From CAVQGZ01 sp942491665 (GTDB lineage Bacteria > Actinomycetota > Actinomycetes > Jiangellales > Jiangellaceae), in contig CALOBR010000021.1 in NCBI GenBank assembly GCA_942491665.1, forward strand, positions 306,596-370,595: a stretch of 64,000 nt of DNA. The letters run 5' to 3'. Below the pieces are notes generated by a model, which did not search any database, was not told the DNA's origin, and saw only the letters and a program-made list of their open reading frames with translations. Positions 18,131-29,077 of this stretch are shown in pieces (the first letter of the stretch is position 1; each line of letters opens with the position of its first letter). A program made the translations under genes and the position numbers.

Positions 18131-19883
18131 TGCTTGAGCGCACGGGGCGCCGCTCGTCCGCGCGGTGGACGCGCAGCGGTGGGCGCACGCGCCACGTCCG
18201 TCGTTGCCGACCGGCCGTGCTGTCCGGCTTCGGGGGAGTCCACCGCGCGATCGCCGTCGAGCGGCTCACGCCGACGGGCTGCAACGTCACGACGACGACT
18301 TCGCCAAGCCGCAGATCGGCGTCGGGTCGTCGTGGAACGAGATCACCCCGTGCAACCTGTCGCTGGACCGGCTGGCCAAGGCCGTCAAGGACGGGTGTTC
18401 GCCGCGGGCGGCTACCCGATGGAGTTCGGCACCATCTCGGTGTCCGACGGCATCTCGATGGGCCACGAGGGCATGCACTTCTCGCTGGTGTCCCGCGAGG
18501 TGATCGCCGACAGCGTCGAGACCGTGATGCAGGCCGAGCGCCTCGACGGCTCGGTGCTGCTGGCCGGCTGCGACAAGTCGCTGCCCGGGCATGCTGATGG
18601 CCGCCGCGCGGCTCGACCTGGCCAGCGTGTTCCTCTACGCCGGCTCGATCCTGCCCGGCAAGGCGAAGCTGTCCGACGGCACCGAGATGGACGTCACGAT
18701 CATCGACGCGTTCGAGGCGGTCGGGGCCTGCGCACGCGGGCTGATGCCGCGCGAGGACGTCGACGCGATCGAGCGGGCGATCTGTCCGGGCGAGGGCGCC
18801 TGCGGCGGCATGTACACCGCCAACACGATGGCCAGCGCCGCCGAGGCGCTGGGCATGTCGCTGCCGGGCAGCGCGGCACCACCGGCCACCGACCGGCGCC
18901 GCGACGGGTTCGCGCGCCGCTCCGGCGAGGCCGTCGTCGAGCTGCTGCGCCGCGGCATCACCGCCCGCGACATCCTGACCAAGGAGGCGTTCGAGAACGC
19001 GATCGCGGTGGTGATGGCGTTCGGCGGCTCCACCAACGCGGTGCTGCACCTGCTGGCGATCGCGCACGAGGCCAACGTGAAGCTGACGCTGGACGACTTC
19101 ACCCGCATCGGCGCCAAGGTGCCGCACCTGGCCGACGTCAAACCGTTCGGCAAGCACGTGATGACCGACGTCGACCGCATCGGCGGCGTGCCCGTCGTGA
19201 TGAAGGCGCTGCTGGATGCCGGTCTGCTGCACGGCGACTGCCTCACCGTCACCGGCCAGACCATGGCCGAGAACCTCGCCCACATCGCGCCGCCGGACCC
19301 CGACGGCAAGGTGCTGCGTGCGCTGGACAACCCCATCCATCCGACCGGCGGCATCACGATCCTGCACGGCTCGCTGGCGCCCGAGGGCGCCGTGGTGAAG
19401 TCGGCGGGCTTCGACTCCGACGTGTTCGAGGGCACCGCAAGGGTTTTCGAACGCGAGCGGGCGGCGCTCGACGCGCTCGAGGACGGCACGATCACCAACG
19501 GCGACGTCGTCGTCATCCGCTACGAGGGCCCCAAGGGCGGCCCGGGCATGCGCGAGATGCTGGCCATCACCGGCGCGATCAAGGGCGCCGGCCTCGGCAA
19601 GGACGTGCTGCTGATCACCGACGGCCGGTTCTCCGGCGGCACCACCGGCCTCTGCGTCGGCCACATCGCGCCCGAGGCCGTCGACGGCGGGCCGATCGCG
19701 TTCGTGCGCGACGGCGACCGCATCCGCCTCGACGTCGCGAAGGGCACCCTGGACGTCCTGGTCGACCCGGCCGAATTCGACGCGCGCAAAGCGGGTTTCA
19801 CTCCCCCGCCGCCGCGCTACACCACCGGCGTGCTGGCCAAGTACGGCGACTCCGTAGGCCGCCACCCGGCGCCGTGTGACCCG
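18131..19883 (+). CDS. ilvD: Dihydroxyacid dehydratase, frame-broken at both ends
   Basis: The core from 18,300 is unmistakable: AKPQIGVGSSWNEITPCNLS, YPMEFGTISVSDGISMGHEG, the cluster-binding LLAGCDKSLPG, CPGEGACGGMYTANTMASAA, AFGGSTNAVLHLLAIAHEA, HPTGGITILHGSLAPEG and LITDGRFSGGTTGLCVGHIA. It dehydrates dihydroxy-isovalerate and -methylvalerate, the third step shared by valine and isoleucine synthesis, using an Fe-S cluster. About 13 residues expected before AKPQIG (the GMLRAVGM region) are missing, the frame shifts near 18,400 and 18,590, and the C-terminal GSAATGAV motif is scrambled near 19,855. The start (ATG 18131) is uncertain. Confidence 0.92.
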
Positions 19884-19889
19884 CGCGTC

Positions 19890-20799
19890 GCGCTCGGCGC
19901 GCCGCCGCCACCGGAGCGACCGGTCGTGGTAGGGGAGCGAGACGAGCGGAGAAGCCGCGGCCGAATGGTCGAGCGGGCATCGCCGCGCCAGCCGGCGCAC
20001 GAGTGCCGGCGGACGCGTGCAGCGACGCGGTCGCCACCGTCGCCGGCCGGTCCGTGGGCCGACGGCGACGGACGATCGCGGCGTTGATGACGACCGAACA
20101 CGGCGACGCCGACGAACATCCGCAGGTCCGACCCTCGCGGCGGTGGCGCGCGTAGAGGTCGCCGGCAGGCCGACGAGCACCACCGTCTCGAGGGTCGACC
20201 CGACGCCCGCCGGACGGCCGCCGTCCACGCGTCGCGCTCGGCGGACGACACGCCGGCGCACCGGTCGCCTCGATCCGCGCCACGTCCAGTCGCGCGGCGG
20301 CAGGCGCGGCCGCACCACGACACCCCAGGATCGCCAGCCCGAGCACGGCCCGATGACGAGCGGCGGGACCAAGGGCCCGCTGCCGTGTGCGGGGGAAGGA
20401 AGTGGGCCACCGTGGATCCAAGTACCGGAGCAGGCCGAGGACGGGCGGCGGGGGGGGCCAGAAGCGGTGGGGGGCGGGTCCCAGCGCAGCCCGACGAACG
20501 TAGGCGATGAAGAAGTACTCGAAGGTGTTGGGGAAGAGGAGGCGAGGGTGGGGCGCGACGGACCGCGAGATGCTGTCGCGCAGGAGCGGGTCCAGTTCTG
20601 CAGCGCCGCCGATGCGCCGGACAGAGCACCATCGCCTTGTCGTAGTTCGGCGCTCGGGACGAAGACCAAGCCGGGTCGAGACGGCGAGCACGCGAGCCCC
20701 GGCGAGCCCGCGGGCAGCGGCCACCGGCGGATGAACGAGCGGGACCAGGAAGCGCAGCCCCACCACGACGACGATGACGACGGTGGACTCGGTGGTCAT
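19890..20799 (-). CDS. Polytopic membrane protein of unknown function, heavily frame-broken
   Basis: Pieces of one protein can be followed across the three minus-strand frames. The first is VVIVVVVGLRFLVPLV at the N-terminus (start near 20,799). Next come NYDKAM and AALQNWT, then PRLLFPNTFEYFFIAY and LRWDP, VLGLAILG with VVVRPRLPPRDWTWR, ETVVLVGLPA, DLRMFVGVAVF and LVSLPYHDR near the C-terminus. From memory this matches an uncharacterised actinobacterial membrane family with the FPNTFEYFFIAYE signature. No function is known to me. It lies antisense between ilvD and ilvB. At least six frame changes occur in 900 bases. Confidence 0.6.
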
Positions 20800-21000
20800 C
20801 GGGCGCTCCTCGTGTCGGCGCCGTCGAACGTCGAGCGCGGGCCGAGTTCGCGCACCGTCGCCGGCATCCCGCGCGCGCCCTCGTCGTGCGCCGACCGCGG
20901 CTGCCGACGGCGCCCTCGACGTCGAGGTCGCACGGCGTCACCGGGCGACCGGCGATCACCGAGGCCGAGCCTCGGCCCCGCGCGAGCCTGGCGTGCAGGC

Positions 21001-22738
21001 GAGGCACGCACGCCCATCGAGGTGGCCGGGGCGCGACGTTCGCTCGAGGCCATCGGACGCCGACAGCGTGCGGCGATCCTCCCGGCCGTACGACCCGCTG
21101 CTCGACTCGGTCGCGCCCCGCATCCTGGTCCGCCACGAGCAGGGCGCCGGCCACGCCGCCGAGGGGTACGCCGCAGGCCACCGGCAAGGTCGGCGTCTGC
21201 ATGGCGACCTCCGGCCCGGGCGCGACCAACCTGGTCACCCCGATCGCCGACGCCCACATGGACTCGGTGCCGATGGTCGCCATCACCGGCCAGGTCGGCG
21301 CGGCCCGCGATCGGCACCGACGCCTTCCAGGAGGCCGACATCCGCGGCATCACGATGCCGATCACCAAGCACAACTTCCTGGTCACCGACCCCGCCGAGA
21401 TCCCGCGCACGATCGCCGAGGCGTTCCACATCGCCTCCACCGGCCGCCCCGGCCCGGTGCTGGTCGACATCGCCAAGGACGCGCTGCAGGCGGTCACCAC
21501 CTTCTCCTGGCCGCCGAAGCTCGACCTGCCCGGCTACCGCCCGGTGACCAAGCCGCACGCCAAGCAGATCCGCGAGGCCGCCCGGCTGATCCTCGAGGCT
21601 CGGCGTCCGGTGCTCTACGTCGGCGGCGGCGTGATCCGCTCCGGGGCCAGCCCGGAGCTGCGGGTGCTCGCCGAGCTCACCGGCATCCCGGTCGTCACCA
21701 CGCTGATGGCGCGCGGCGCGTTCCCCGACAGCCACCCGCAGCACCTCGGCATGCCCGGCATGCACGGCACCGTCGCCGCGGTCGCCGCGCTGCAGCGCAG
21801 CGACCTGATCATCAGCCTCGGCGCCCGCTTCGACGACCGGGTCACCGGCAAGCTCGACTCCTTCGCCCCGCACGCCAAGGTCATCCACGCCGACATCGAC
21901 CCGGCCGAGATCGGCAAGAACCGGCACGCCGACGTGCCGATCGTCGGCGACGCCCGCGAGGTCATCGCCGACCTGGTCGTCGCGCTGCAGGCCGAGCACG
22001 AGGCCGGCCACCGGCGACTACGACCGGCTGGTGCGAGCGACCTCGACGGCTGGCGTGAAGGACCTACCCGCTCGGCTACGACGAGCCCGCGACGACGGCT
22101 CGCTCGCGCCGCAGTACGTCATCGAGCGGCTCGGCAAGATCGCCGGGCCCGAGGCGATCTACACCTCCGGCGTCGGCCAGCACCAGATGTGGGCCGCGCA
22201 GTTCATCGGTACGAGAACCCGCGGCACCTGGCTCAACTCCGGCGGCCTCGGCACCATGGGCTTCGCGGTGCCGGCGGCGATGGGCGCCAAGGTCGGCCGC
22301 CCCGACGCGACGGTCTGGGCGATCGACGGCGACGGCTGCTTCCAGATGACCAACCAGGAGCTCGCCACCTGCGCGATCAACGACATCCCGATCAAGGTCG
22401 CGATCATCAACAACGAGTCGCTCGGCATGGTCCGGCAGTGGCAGACGCTGTTCTACAACGAGCGCTACTCCAACACCGACACACCGGGCCCCGGCGGATC
22501 CCCGACTTCGTCAAGCTCGCCGAGGCCTACGGCTGCGTCGGGTCTCGCATGCGAGTCGCCCGAGGAGGTCGACGCGACGATCGAGAAGGCGATGGCGATC
22601 GACGACCGGCCGGTCGTGGTCGACTTCCGCGTGCACCGTGACGCGATGGTGTGGCCGATGGTCGCCGCCGGCACCAGCAACGACGAGATCAAGTACGCGC
22701 GCGACCTCGCGCCCCAGTTCGTCGAGGACGACATCTGA
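21001..22738 (+). CDS. ilvB: Acetolactate synthase large subunit, frame-broken
   Basis: Marks: IEVAGARRSLEAIG near 21,016, then DPLLDSVAPRILVRHEQGAG with the catalytic Glu, GVCMATSGPGATNLVTPIAD, the FAD/CoA-like middle domain, and the TPP motif from GDGCFQMTNQELATCAIN to NNESLGMVRQWQ. It condenses pyruvate (or pyruvate with 2-oxobutyrate), the first common step of valine, leucine and isoleucine synthesis. About ten residues around the expected GVEVVFGIPGG are missing at 21,055. Frames break near 21,175, 21,305, 22,015-22,085, 22,215, 22,500 and 22,545. No start codon can be assigned with confidence. It overlaps ilvN by TGATG. Confidence 0.93.
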
Positions 22739-23280
22739 TGAACAAGCACACCCTCAGCGTCCTGGTCGAGAACAAGCCCGGCGTCCTGGCCCGGATCGCC
22801 GGCCTGTTCAGCCGCCGCGGCTTCAACATCGACTCGCTCGCGGTCGGCCCGACCGAGCACCCCGAGATCTCCCGGATGACGATCGTGGTCAACGTCGAGG
22901 ACTCCCCGCTCGAGCAGGTCACCAAGCAGCTCAACAAGCTGGTCGAGGTGATCAAGATCGTCGAGCTCGACGGCTCCGGCTCGATCAACCGCGAGCTGAT
23001 GCTGGTCAAGGTCCGGGCCGACGCCGAGCTCGCGTGGGGCCAGGTCCTGGACGCCGTTCAGCTCTTCCGCGCCAAGGTCGTCGACGTCGCCCCCGACGCG
23101 GTCACCATCGAGGTCACCGGCAACGCCGCCAAGCTCAAGGACCTGCTGCGGGTGCTCGAGCCCTTCGGCATCCGCGAGCTCGTGCAGTCCGGCATGGTGG
23201 CGATCGGGCGTGGCTCCCGGTCGATCACCGAACGCACGCTCCGCCCGATGCCGGTCGCCGTACCGGCTCCCGCCAGCTGA
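22738..23280 (+). CDS. ilvN: Acetolactate synthase small (regulatory) subunit
   Basis: An intact 180-residue protein whose ATG overlaps the ilvB stop, so the subunits are translationally coupled. The N-terminal ACT domain reads TLSVLVENKPGVLARIAGLF with RRGFNIDSLAVG, followed by the second ACT-like domain with INRELMLVKVRAD and EPFGIRELVQSGMVAIGRG. It binds valine and tunes IlvB activity. It is one of the few clean genes in this stretch. Confidence 0.96.
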   Translation: MNKHTLSVLVENKPGVLARIAGLFSRRGFNIDSLAVGPTEHPEISRMTIVVNVEDSPLEQVTKQLNKLVEVIKIVELDGSGSINRELMLVKVRADAELAWGQVLDAVQLFRAKVVDVAPDAVTIEVTGNAAKLKDLLRVLEPFGIRELVQSGMVAIGRGSRSITERTLRPMPVAVPAPAS

Positions 23281-23317
23281 CGCCCCGCCGTACCCAACGA
23301 AGAAGGAGAGCCCACCC

Positions 23318-24244
23318 GTGGCCGAGATGTTCTACGACGACGACGCCGACCTGTCCGTGATCCAGGGCCGCAACGTGGCCGTCATCGGCTACGGCAGCCA
23401 GGGCCACGCCCACGCGCTGTCCCTGCGCGACTCGGGCGTCGACGTCCGCGTCGGCCTGCCCGAGGGCTCGAAGAGCCGGGCCAAGGCCGAGGCCGAGGGC
23501 CTCACTGTGAGGCCGTGGCAGACGCGGTGAAGGAGGCCGACCTCGTCGTGATCCTCACGCCCGACCAGGTGCAGCGCACGGTCTACGCGAACGACATCGA
23601 GCCCAACCTCAAGGAGGGCGACGCGCCTGTTCTTCGGCCACGGCTTCAACATCCGCTTCGGCTACATCACCCCGCCCGAGGGCGTCGACGTGTTCATGGT
23701 CGCGCCGAAGGGCCCCGGCCACCTGGTGCGTCGCGAGTTCGTCGACGGCCGCGGCGTGCCCGTGCTCGTCGCGGTCGAGCAGGACGCGTCCGGCAAGGCC
23801 TGGGACCTCGCGCTGTCCTACGCCAAGGCGATCGGCGGCCTGCGCGCCGGCGGCATCAAGACCACCTTCACCGAGGAGACCGAGACCGACCTGTTCGGCG
23901 AGCAGGCCGTGCTCTGCGGCGGCATGTCCCAGCTGGTGATGTACGGCTTCGAGACGCTCACCGAGGCCGGCTACCAGCCCGAGGTCGCCTACTTCGAGTG
24001 CCTGCACGAGCTCAAGCTGATCGTCGACCTGATGTACGAGGGCGGCATCGCCAAGCAGCGCTGGTCGGTCTCCGACACCGCGGAGTACGGCGACTACGTC
24101 TCCGGCCCGCGCATCGTCGACCGACGCGAGGCGCGCCGGAGTTCAAGGGCCTGCGCGAGATCAAGAGCACCCGATCGAGGCGACCGGCCGCGAGCTTCGC
24201 AACAGGGACGACGACGTACGCCGAAGGCACCGCCGCCCGCATGA
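23318..24244 (+). CDS. ilvC: Ketol-acid reductoisomerase with internal deletion, frame-broken
   Basis: Starts at GTG 23318 after AGAAGGAGAG. NADPH site VAVIGYGSQGHAHALSL; catalytic segments FMVAPKGPGHLVRREF, GGLRAGGIKTTFTEETETD, LFGEQAVLCGGMSQLVMYGF and EVAYFECLHELKLIVDLMYE. It isomerises and reduces acetolactate or acetohydroxybutyrate. At about 24,120 the frame passes from GPRIVD directly to PEFKGLREIK, losing roughly 45 residues, and the final EGTAAR end is recovered with further shifts. Frames also break near 23,510 and 23,625. The missing block suggests an assembly deletion. Confidence 0.92.
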
Positions 24245-25322
24245 CCGGGCGTCCGGCCCGCCTGGCGCGCTCGAACCCGATCATGGCGGCCACTGGGCGG
24301 AGACGGCCTCGGTGCTCGACGCCGGCCGCGTGGGTTCCTGGTTCGAGCGACGCCAGGTGGCTCGCCTGCGACGGCCGCCCGGACCTGCGCAACGCGGTGC
24401 GGCGCCGTCGATCGCTCACCGCGAGGCGGCTCGCCGAGGCACAGCATGAACGACGTCGCGCGCCGACGAGGACCCTGGCGGTCGAGCGCACGACGAGAGC
24501 CGCCGGCAGCTGGCTGGCGCGCACGCCGCTGCGACCTGCGCGACGCGAAGCACCCGAACACCGGCTGGCGTTCGACGAGCAGCGCGACACGGCTGGCCGA
24601 TCGAGCGGCGGTGCGGGCGAGGCGCTCGATGGTCGCTGTCTGGATCGACGACCGCGAGGCGAGGTCGCGGTGGTCAGCGCCGACAAGTCGACGCATCGCG
24701 CGCCTCGCGCGAGCGCTGCCGGCGGATGCTCGCGCCACCGACTCGTCGGCCCTCAGGCCGGCAGCCGTCACCAGCGCGAGGTCCACGACGGCGCGTCGGA
24801 GCCGACCTTCGACGGGCCGCGACGACACCTGCGACCGTGCCCGATCGGCCGGCGTCCGTCGACGACGGCCCATGGTCGCGGCCAACGGCGCACGCGTTCC
24901 ATCGCGCGTCGAACGCGCTACCGGCGCGTCCGCTCGCGCGGCCGCGAGGCCGTCGGCCGCCTGCTCGCCCCACCCGTGGCGGACATCGCCGGCCATCCGT
25001 GCGAGCGGTCGCTGCCGCCTCTCACCGGCGGCGTCGTGCTCGTCGCCACCGCCTGCGTGACCAGCGTCCCGACCGCGTCGCCGGTGACCGGCCGGAGCCA
25101 ACGAGCCAACCCGGTCGCCGACTCATTCGGCCGGATCGACGTGACGCCGGCATCGGCCTCGACGACGTCACACGCCTGCAGATGCGGCGCAGGTCGGCGT
25201 GGTCGCTGACGGCCAGTCGCATCGACGGTGCCGACACCGAGGGCCCGGGCACCGACTGAGCTCTGGCGGCGCGGTGCGCGACGGCGCACTCCACGCCAGC
25301 CCGACCGTGAAAGCGCCCTGCC
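24245..25322. other. Unassigned 1.1-kb interval between ilvC and serA
   Basis: Very Arg-rich open stretches exist on both strands, but none has a recognisable motif, a credible start with a ribosome site, or a consistent frame. As neighbouring intervals turn out to be real genes with many shifts, this one may also hide a broken gene, perhaps a membrane protein given short hydrophobic runs (for example plus-strand TGGVVLVATACVT at about 25,024). I cannot assign a product. Confidence 0.3.
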
Positions 25323-26815
25323 GTGAGCCCGTCGTCCTCATCGCCGAAGAACTCTCACCCGCCACCGTCGAGGCGCTCGGCCCCGACTTCGAGATCCGGC
25401 ACTGCGACGGCGCCGACCGCGCCGAGCTGCTGCCCGCGATCGCCGACGTCGACGCGATCCTGGTGCGCTCCGCGACCAAGGTCGACGCCGAGGCGCTCGC
25501 CGCCGCGAAGCGGCCTCAAGGTCGTCGCCCGCGCCGGCGTCGGCCTCGACAACGTCGACGTCAAGGCCGCCACCCAGGCCGGCGTCATGGTCGTCAACGC
25601 GCCGACCTCCAACATCGTCTCCGCCGCCGAGCTCGCCGTCGCCCTGATGCTCGCCGCCGCCCGCCACGTCGCGCCGGCCCACGCCGCGCTCAAGAACGGC
25701 GAGTGGAAGCGCAGCAAGTACACCGGCATCGAGCTCTACGAGAAGACCGTCGGCATCGTCGGCCTCGGCCGGATCGGCGTGCTCGTCGCGCAGCGGCTGA
25801 GCGCGTTCGGCATGAACGTCATCGCCTACGACCCCTACGTCCAGGCCGGCCGCGCCGCGCAGATGGGCGTCCGGCTGGTCGACCTCGACGAGCTGCTCGC
25901 CGAGTCCGACTTCATCTCGGTCCACCTGCCCAAGACGCCCGAGACCGCTCGGCCTGATCGGCGACGAGCAGCTGGCGCGATGCCGACCGGGCGCAATCGT
26001 CGTCAACGCCGCCCGCGGCGGCATCGTCGACGAGGCCGCGCTCTACGCCGCCCTCAAGGAGGGCCGGATCGCCGCCGCCGGCCTCGACGTGTTCGCGATC
26101 GAGCCGTGCACCGACAGCCCGCTGTTCGAGCTCGAGAACGTCGTCGCCACCCCGCACCTCGGCGCCTCCACCGACGAGGCCCAGGAGAAGGCCGGCATCG
26201 CGGTCGCCCGGTCGGTGCGGCTGGCGCTGTCCGGCGAGCTGGTGCCCGACGCGGTCAACGTGCAGGGCGGCGTGATCGCCGAGGACGTGCGCCCGGGCAT
26301 CCCGCTGACCGAGAAGCTCGGCCGCATCTTCACCGCGCTCGCCGGCGAGGTGGCCCAGCAGCTCGACGTCGAGGTCCGCGGCGAGATCACCGAGTACGAC
26401 GTCAAGGTGCTCGAGCTGGCCGCCCTCAAGGGCGTCTTCACCGACGTCGTCGAGGACCAGGTGTCCTACGTCAACGCGCCGCTGCTTGCCGCGGAGCGCG
26501 GCGTCGCGGTGCGTCTCGTCACCGAGGCGGACAGCCCCGATCACCGCAACCTGATCACGCTGCGCGGCACCCTCGCCGACGGCACGCAGGTCTCGGTCTG
26601 CGGCACGCTGGTCGGCACCCAGCAGGTCGAGAAGCTCGTCGAGGTCAACGGCTTCGACGTCGACATCGAGCCGACCGACCACCTGGCGTTCCTGACGTAA
26701 GGCGAACGCCCCGGCATGGTCGGCACCGTCGGCAAGATCCTCGGCGACGCCGGGGTCAACATCGCCGGCATGCAGGTCTCCCGCGACGCCAAGGGCGGGC
26801 AGGCGCTGGTCGCGC
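25323..26815 (+). CDS. serA: D-3-phosphoglycerate dehydrogenase, frame-broken and 3'-truncated
   Basis: The likely start is GTG 25323, then PVVLIAEELSPATVEALGPD. The NAD site is VGIVGLGRIGVLVAQRL, with VVNAARGGIVDEAALYAAL, and the Arg/Glu/His catalytic set lies in NVVATPHLGASTDEAQEKAG. The long actinobacterial-type intervening domain (GEITEYDVKVLELAALKGVF) precedes the ACT domain (RPGMVGTVGKILGDAGVNIA). It starts serine synthesis and is usually serine-inhibited through the ACT domain. The protein breaks off at GGQALVA, about 25 residues early, where leuB starts at once. Frames break near 25,510, 25,950 and 26,700. Confidence 0.9.
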
Positions 26816-27875
26816 ATGAGGTCGACCGTCATCCCCGGCGACGGCATCGGCCCCGAGGTCACCGCCGAGGCGCTCAAGGTGCTCGACGCGGCGTGCCCGG
26901 CGTCGAGAGTTCGAGACGACCCGCTACGACCTCGGCGCCGAGCGCTACCTCGCCACCGGCGAGGTGCTGCCCGACTCGGTGCTCGACGAGATCCGCGAGC
27001 ACGACGCGATCCTGCTCGGCGCGGTCGGCGACCCCAACCGTGCCGCCCGGCATCCTCGAGCGCGGCCTGCTGCTGCGGCTGCGCTTCGAGCTCGACCACT
27101 ACGTCAACCTGCGGCCCTCCCGGATCTTCCCGGGCGTCAAGTCCCCACTGGCGCCGACCCCGGCGACGTGGACTTCGTGGTCGTCCGCGAGGGCACCGAG
27201 GGCCCCTACACCGGCAACGGCGGCGCGCTCCGGGTCGGCACCCCGCACGAGATCGCCACCGAGGTCAGCGTCAACACGGCGTACGGCGTCGAGCGGGTGG
27301 TCCGCGACGCCTTCGCCCGTGCCCAGCAGCGCCGCAAGAAGCTCACCCTGGTCCACAAGACCAACGTCCTCGTCCACGCCGGCGCCGTCTGGTGGCGCAT
27401 GGTCGAGCGAGGTCGGCGCGGAGTTCCCCGACGTCGACCGATCGACTACCTGCACGTCGACGCGGCCACGATCTTCCTGGTCACCGACCCGGCCCGCTTC
27501 GACGTGATCGTCACCGACAACCTCTTCGGCGACATCATCACCGACCTCGCCGCCGCCATCACCGGCGGCATCGGGCTCGCGGCGAGCGGCAACATCAACC
27601 CCGACCGCACCGCCCCGTCCATGTTCGAGCCGGTGCACGGCTCGGCGCCCGACATCGCCGGCCAGGGCAAGGCCGACCCGACCGCCGCGATCCTCTCGGT
27701 CGCGCTGCTGCTCGACCACCTCGGGCTCGACAGGCCGCCGCCGCGCGCCGCGTCGAGGAGGCCGTCGTCGCCGACCTCGCCGCCCGACACCCGGCGACGC
27801 GCGTCGTACCTCCGAGGTCGGCGACGCGATCGCCGCCCGCCGAGGTCGGCGCGCGCGCATCGATCGCGCCGCATC
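26816..27875 (+). CDS. leuB: 3-isopropylmalate dehydrogenase, frame-broken
   Basis: Starts at ATG 26816: MRSTVIPGDGIGPEVTAEAL. It has the substrate Arg set around LLLRLRFELDHYVNLRP, then FVVVREGTEGPYTGNGGALR, the metal-binding VTDNLFGDIITDLAAAITGG and the C-terminal MFEPVHGSAPDIAGQGKADP. It oxidises and decarboxylates 3-isopropylmalate in leucine synthesis and can serve the citramalate route to isoleucine. Frames break near 26,905, 27,040, 27,155, 27,405, 27,435 and 27,730-27,850. No spacing remains after the truncated serA, so the native promoter or spacer is probably lost. Confidence 0.92.
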
Positions 27876-27955
27876 TGAGCCACCCGCGGCCGCGGAACCT
27901 TCGACGGAGCAGAGCCGTCGATCCCGTGAGCGCCATGACCCATGCAGATCAGGTC

Positions 27956-29077
27956 ATGCCGATCGACCTCCATGCCAGCAGCACCACGTCCGCACGTCGA
28001 CCGCGACGCGACGACGCGCCGAGATCCTCGCCGAACCCCGGCTTCGGCACCCACTTCACCGACCACATGTTCACGGTCGAGTGGACGCCCGACGACGGCT
28101 GGCACGACGCGCCGGATCGAGCCGTACGGCCCGCTGACGCTCGACCCGGCGACCGCGGTCCTGCACTACGCGCAGGAGATCTTCGAGGGCATGAAGGCCT
28201 ACCGGCACGACGACGGCTCGATCTGGACCTTCCGCCCCGAGGAGAACGCCGCGCGGATGGTGCGCTCCAGCCACCGGCTGGCGTTCCCGGAGCTCGCCGG
28301 TCGAGGACTTCGTCCAGGCCGTCGACGCGCTCGTCGAGGTCGACCAGCGCTGGGTGCCGGACGCGAGGGGGGAGAAGAGCCTCTACCTGCGGCCGTTCAT
28401 GTTCGCCTCGGAGAAGTTCCTCGGGGTCCGGCCCTCCCAGCACGTCACCTTCATGGTGATCGCGAGCCCCGCCGGTGCCTACTTCAAGGGCGGCGTCAAG
28501 CCGGTCACGCTGTGGCTCACCGAGGAGTACACCCGCGCCGGCCGCGGCGGCATGGGCGCGGCCAAGACCGGCGGCAACTACGCCAGCTCGCTGGTCGCGC
28601 AGCAGGAGGCGATCGAGCAGGGCTGCGACCAGGTCGTCTTCCTCGACGCCCAGGAGGGCCGGTACGTCGAGGAGCTCGGCGGCATGAACATGTACTTCGT
28701 GTTCGCCGACGGCCGGATCGTCACCCCCGAGACCGGCACCATCCTCGAGGGCATCACCCGCGCCTCGATCATCGAGCTCGCCGGCAAGCTCGGCCACCAG
28801 GTCGAGGAGCGCAAGTTCTCCATCGACGAGTGGCGCGACGGCGTCGCCAGCGGCGAGATCACCGAGGTCTTCGCCTGCGGCACCGCGCGCGGTGGTCACG
28901 CCGGTCGGCGCGCTGAAGTGGGACCGGCCTCGGCCAGCGCCGACCTGGCTCACATGAAGACGCCGGGCGGTCGACCTCCGAAGTGGACATCCAGTGAGGG
29001 CCGAGGACACGTTCGGGATGCACGGACCGCAGCGGAGCGGCCCAGCCCGGCCGGAGCCCGCGCGCCCGACGGGATGA
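27956..29077 (+). CDS. ilvE: Branched-chain amino acid aminotransferase, frame-broken
   Basis: Fold-type IV PLP enzyme. After MPIDLHASST come GFGTHFTDHMFTVEW, YGPLTLDPATAVLHYAQEIF with EGMKAYRH, YLRPFMFASEKFLGVRPS, the PLP-Lys region AAKTGGNYASSLVAQQEAIE, GGMNMYFVFADGRIVTPETG and ITEVFACGTA. It moves amino groups between glutamate and the branched-chain keto acids. Frames break near 28,000, 28,110, 28,300 and 28,885. The C-terminal VDIQ-GRAEDTFGMH motif then runs into an unusual 18-residue extension ending at TGA 29077, which overlaps the kinase ATG. The start is blurred by a short duplication at 27,941-27,964. Confidence 0.92.

Noticed and set aside
17718..20669. A 983-codon open frame on the minus strand
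   Set aside because: Most of it is the antisense shadow of ilvD. Its high-coordinate end crosses part of the real broken membrane-protein gene, but as a single protein it has no recognisable content.
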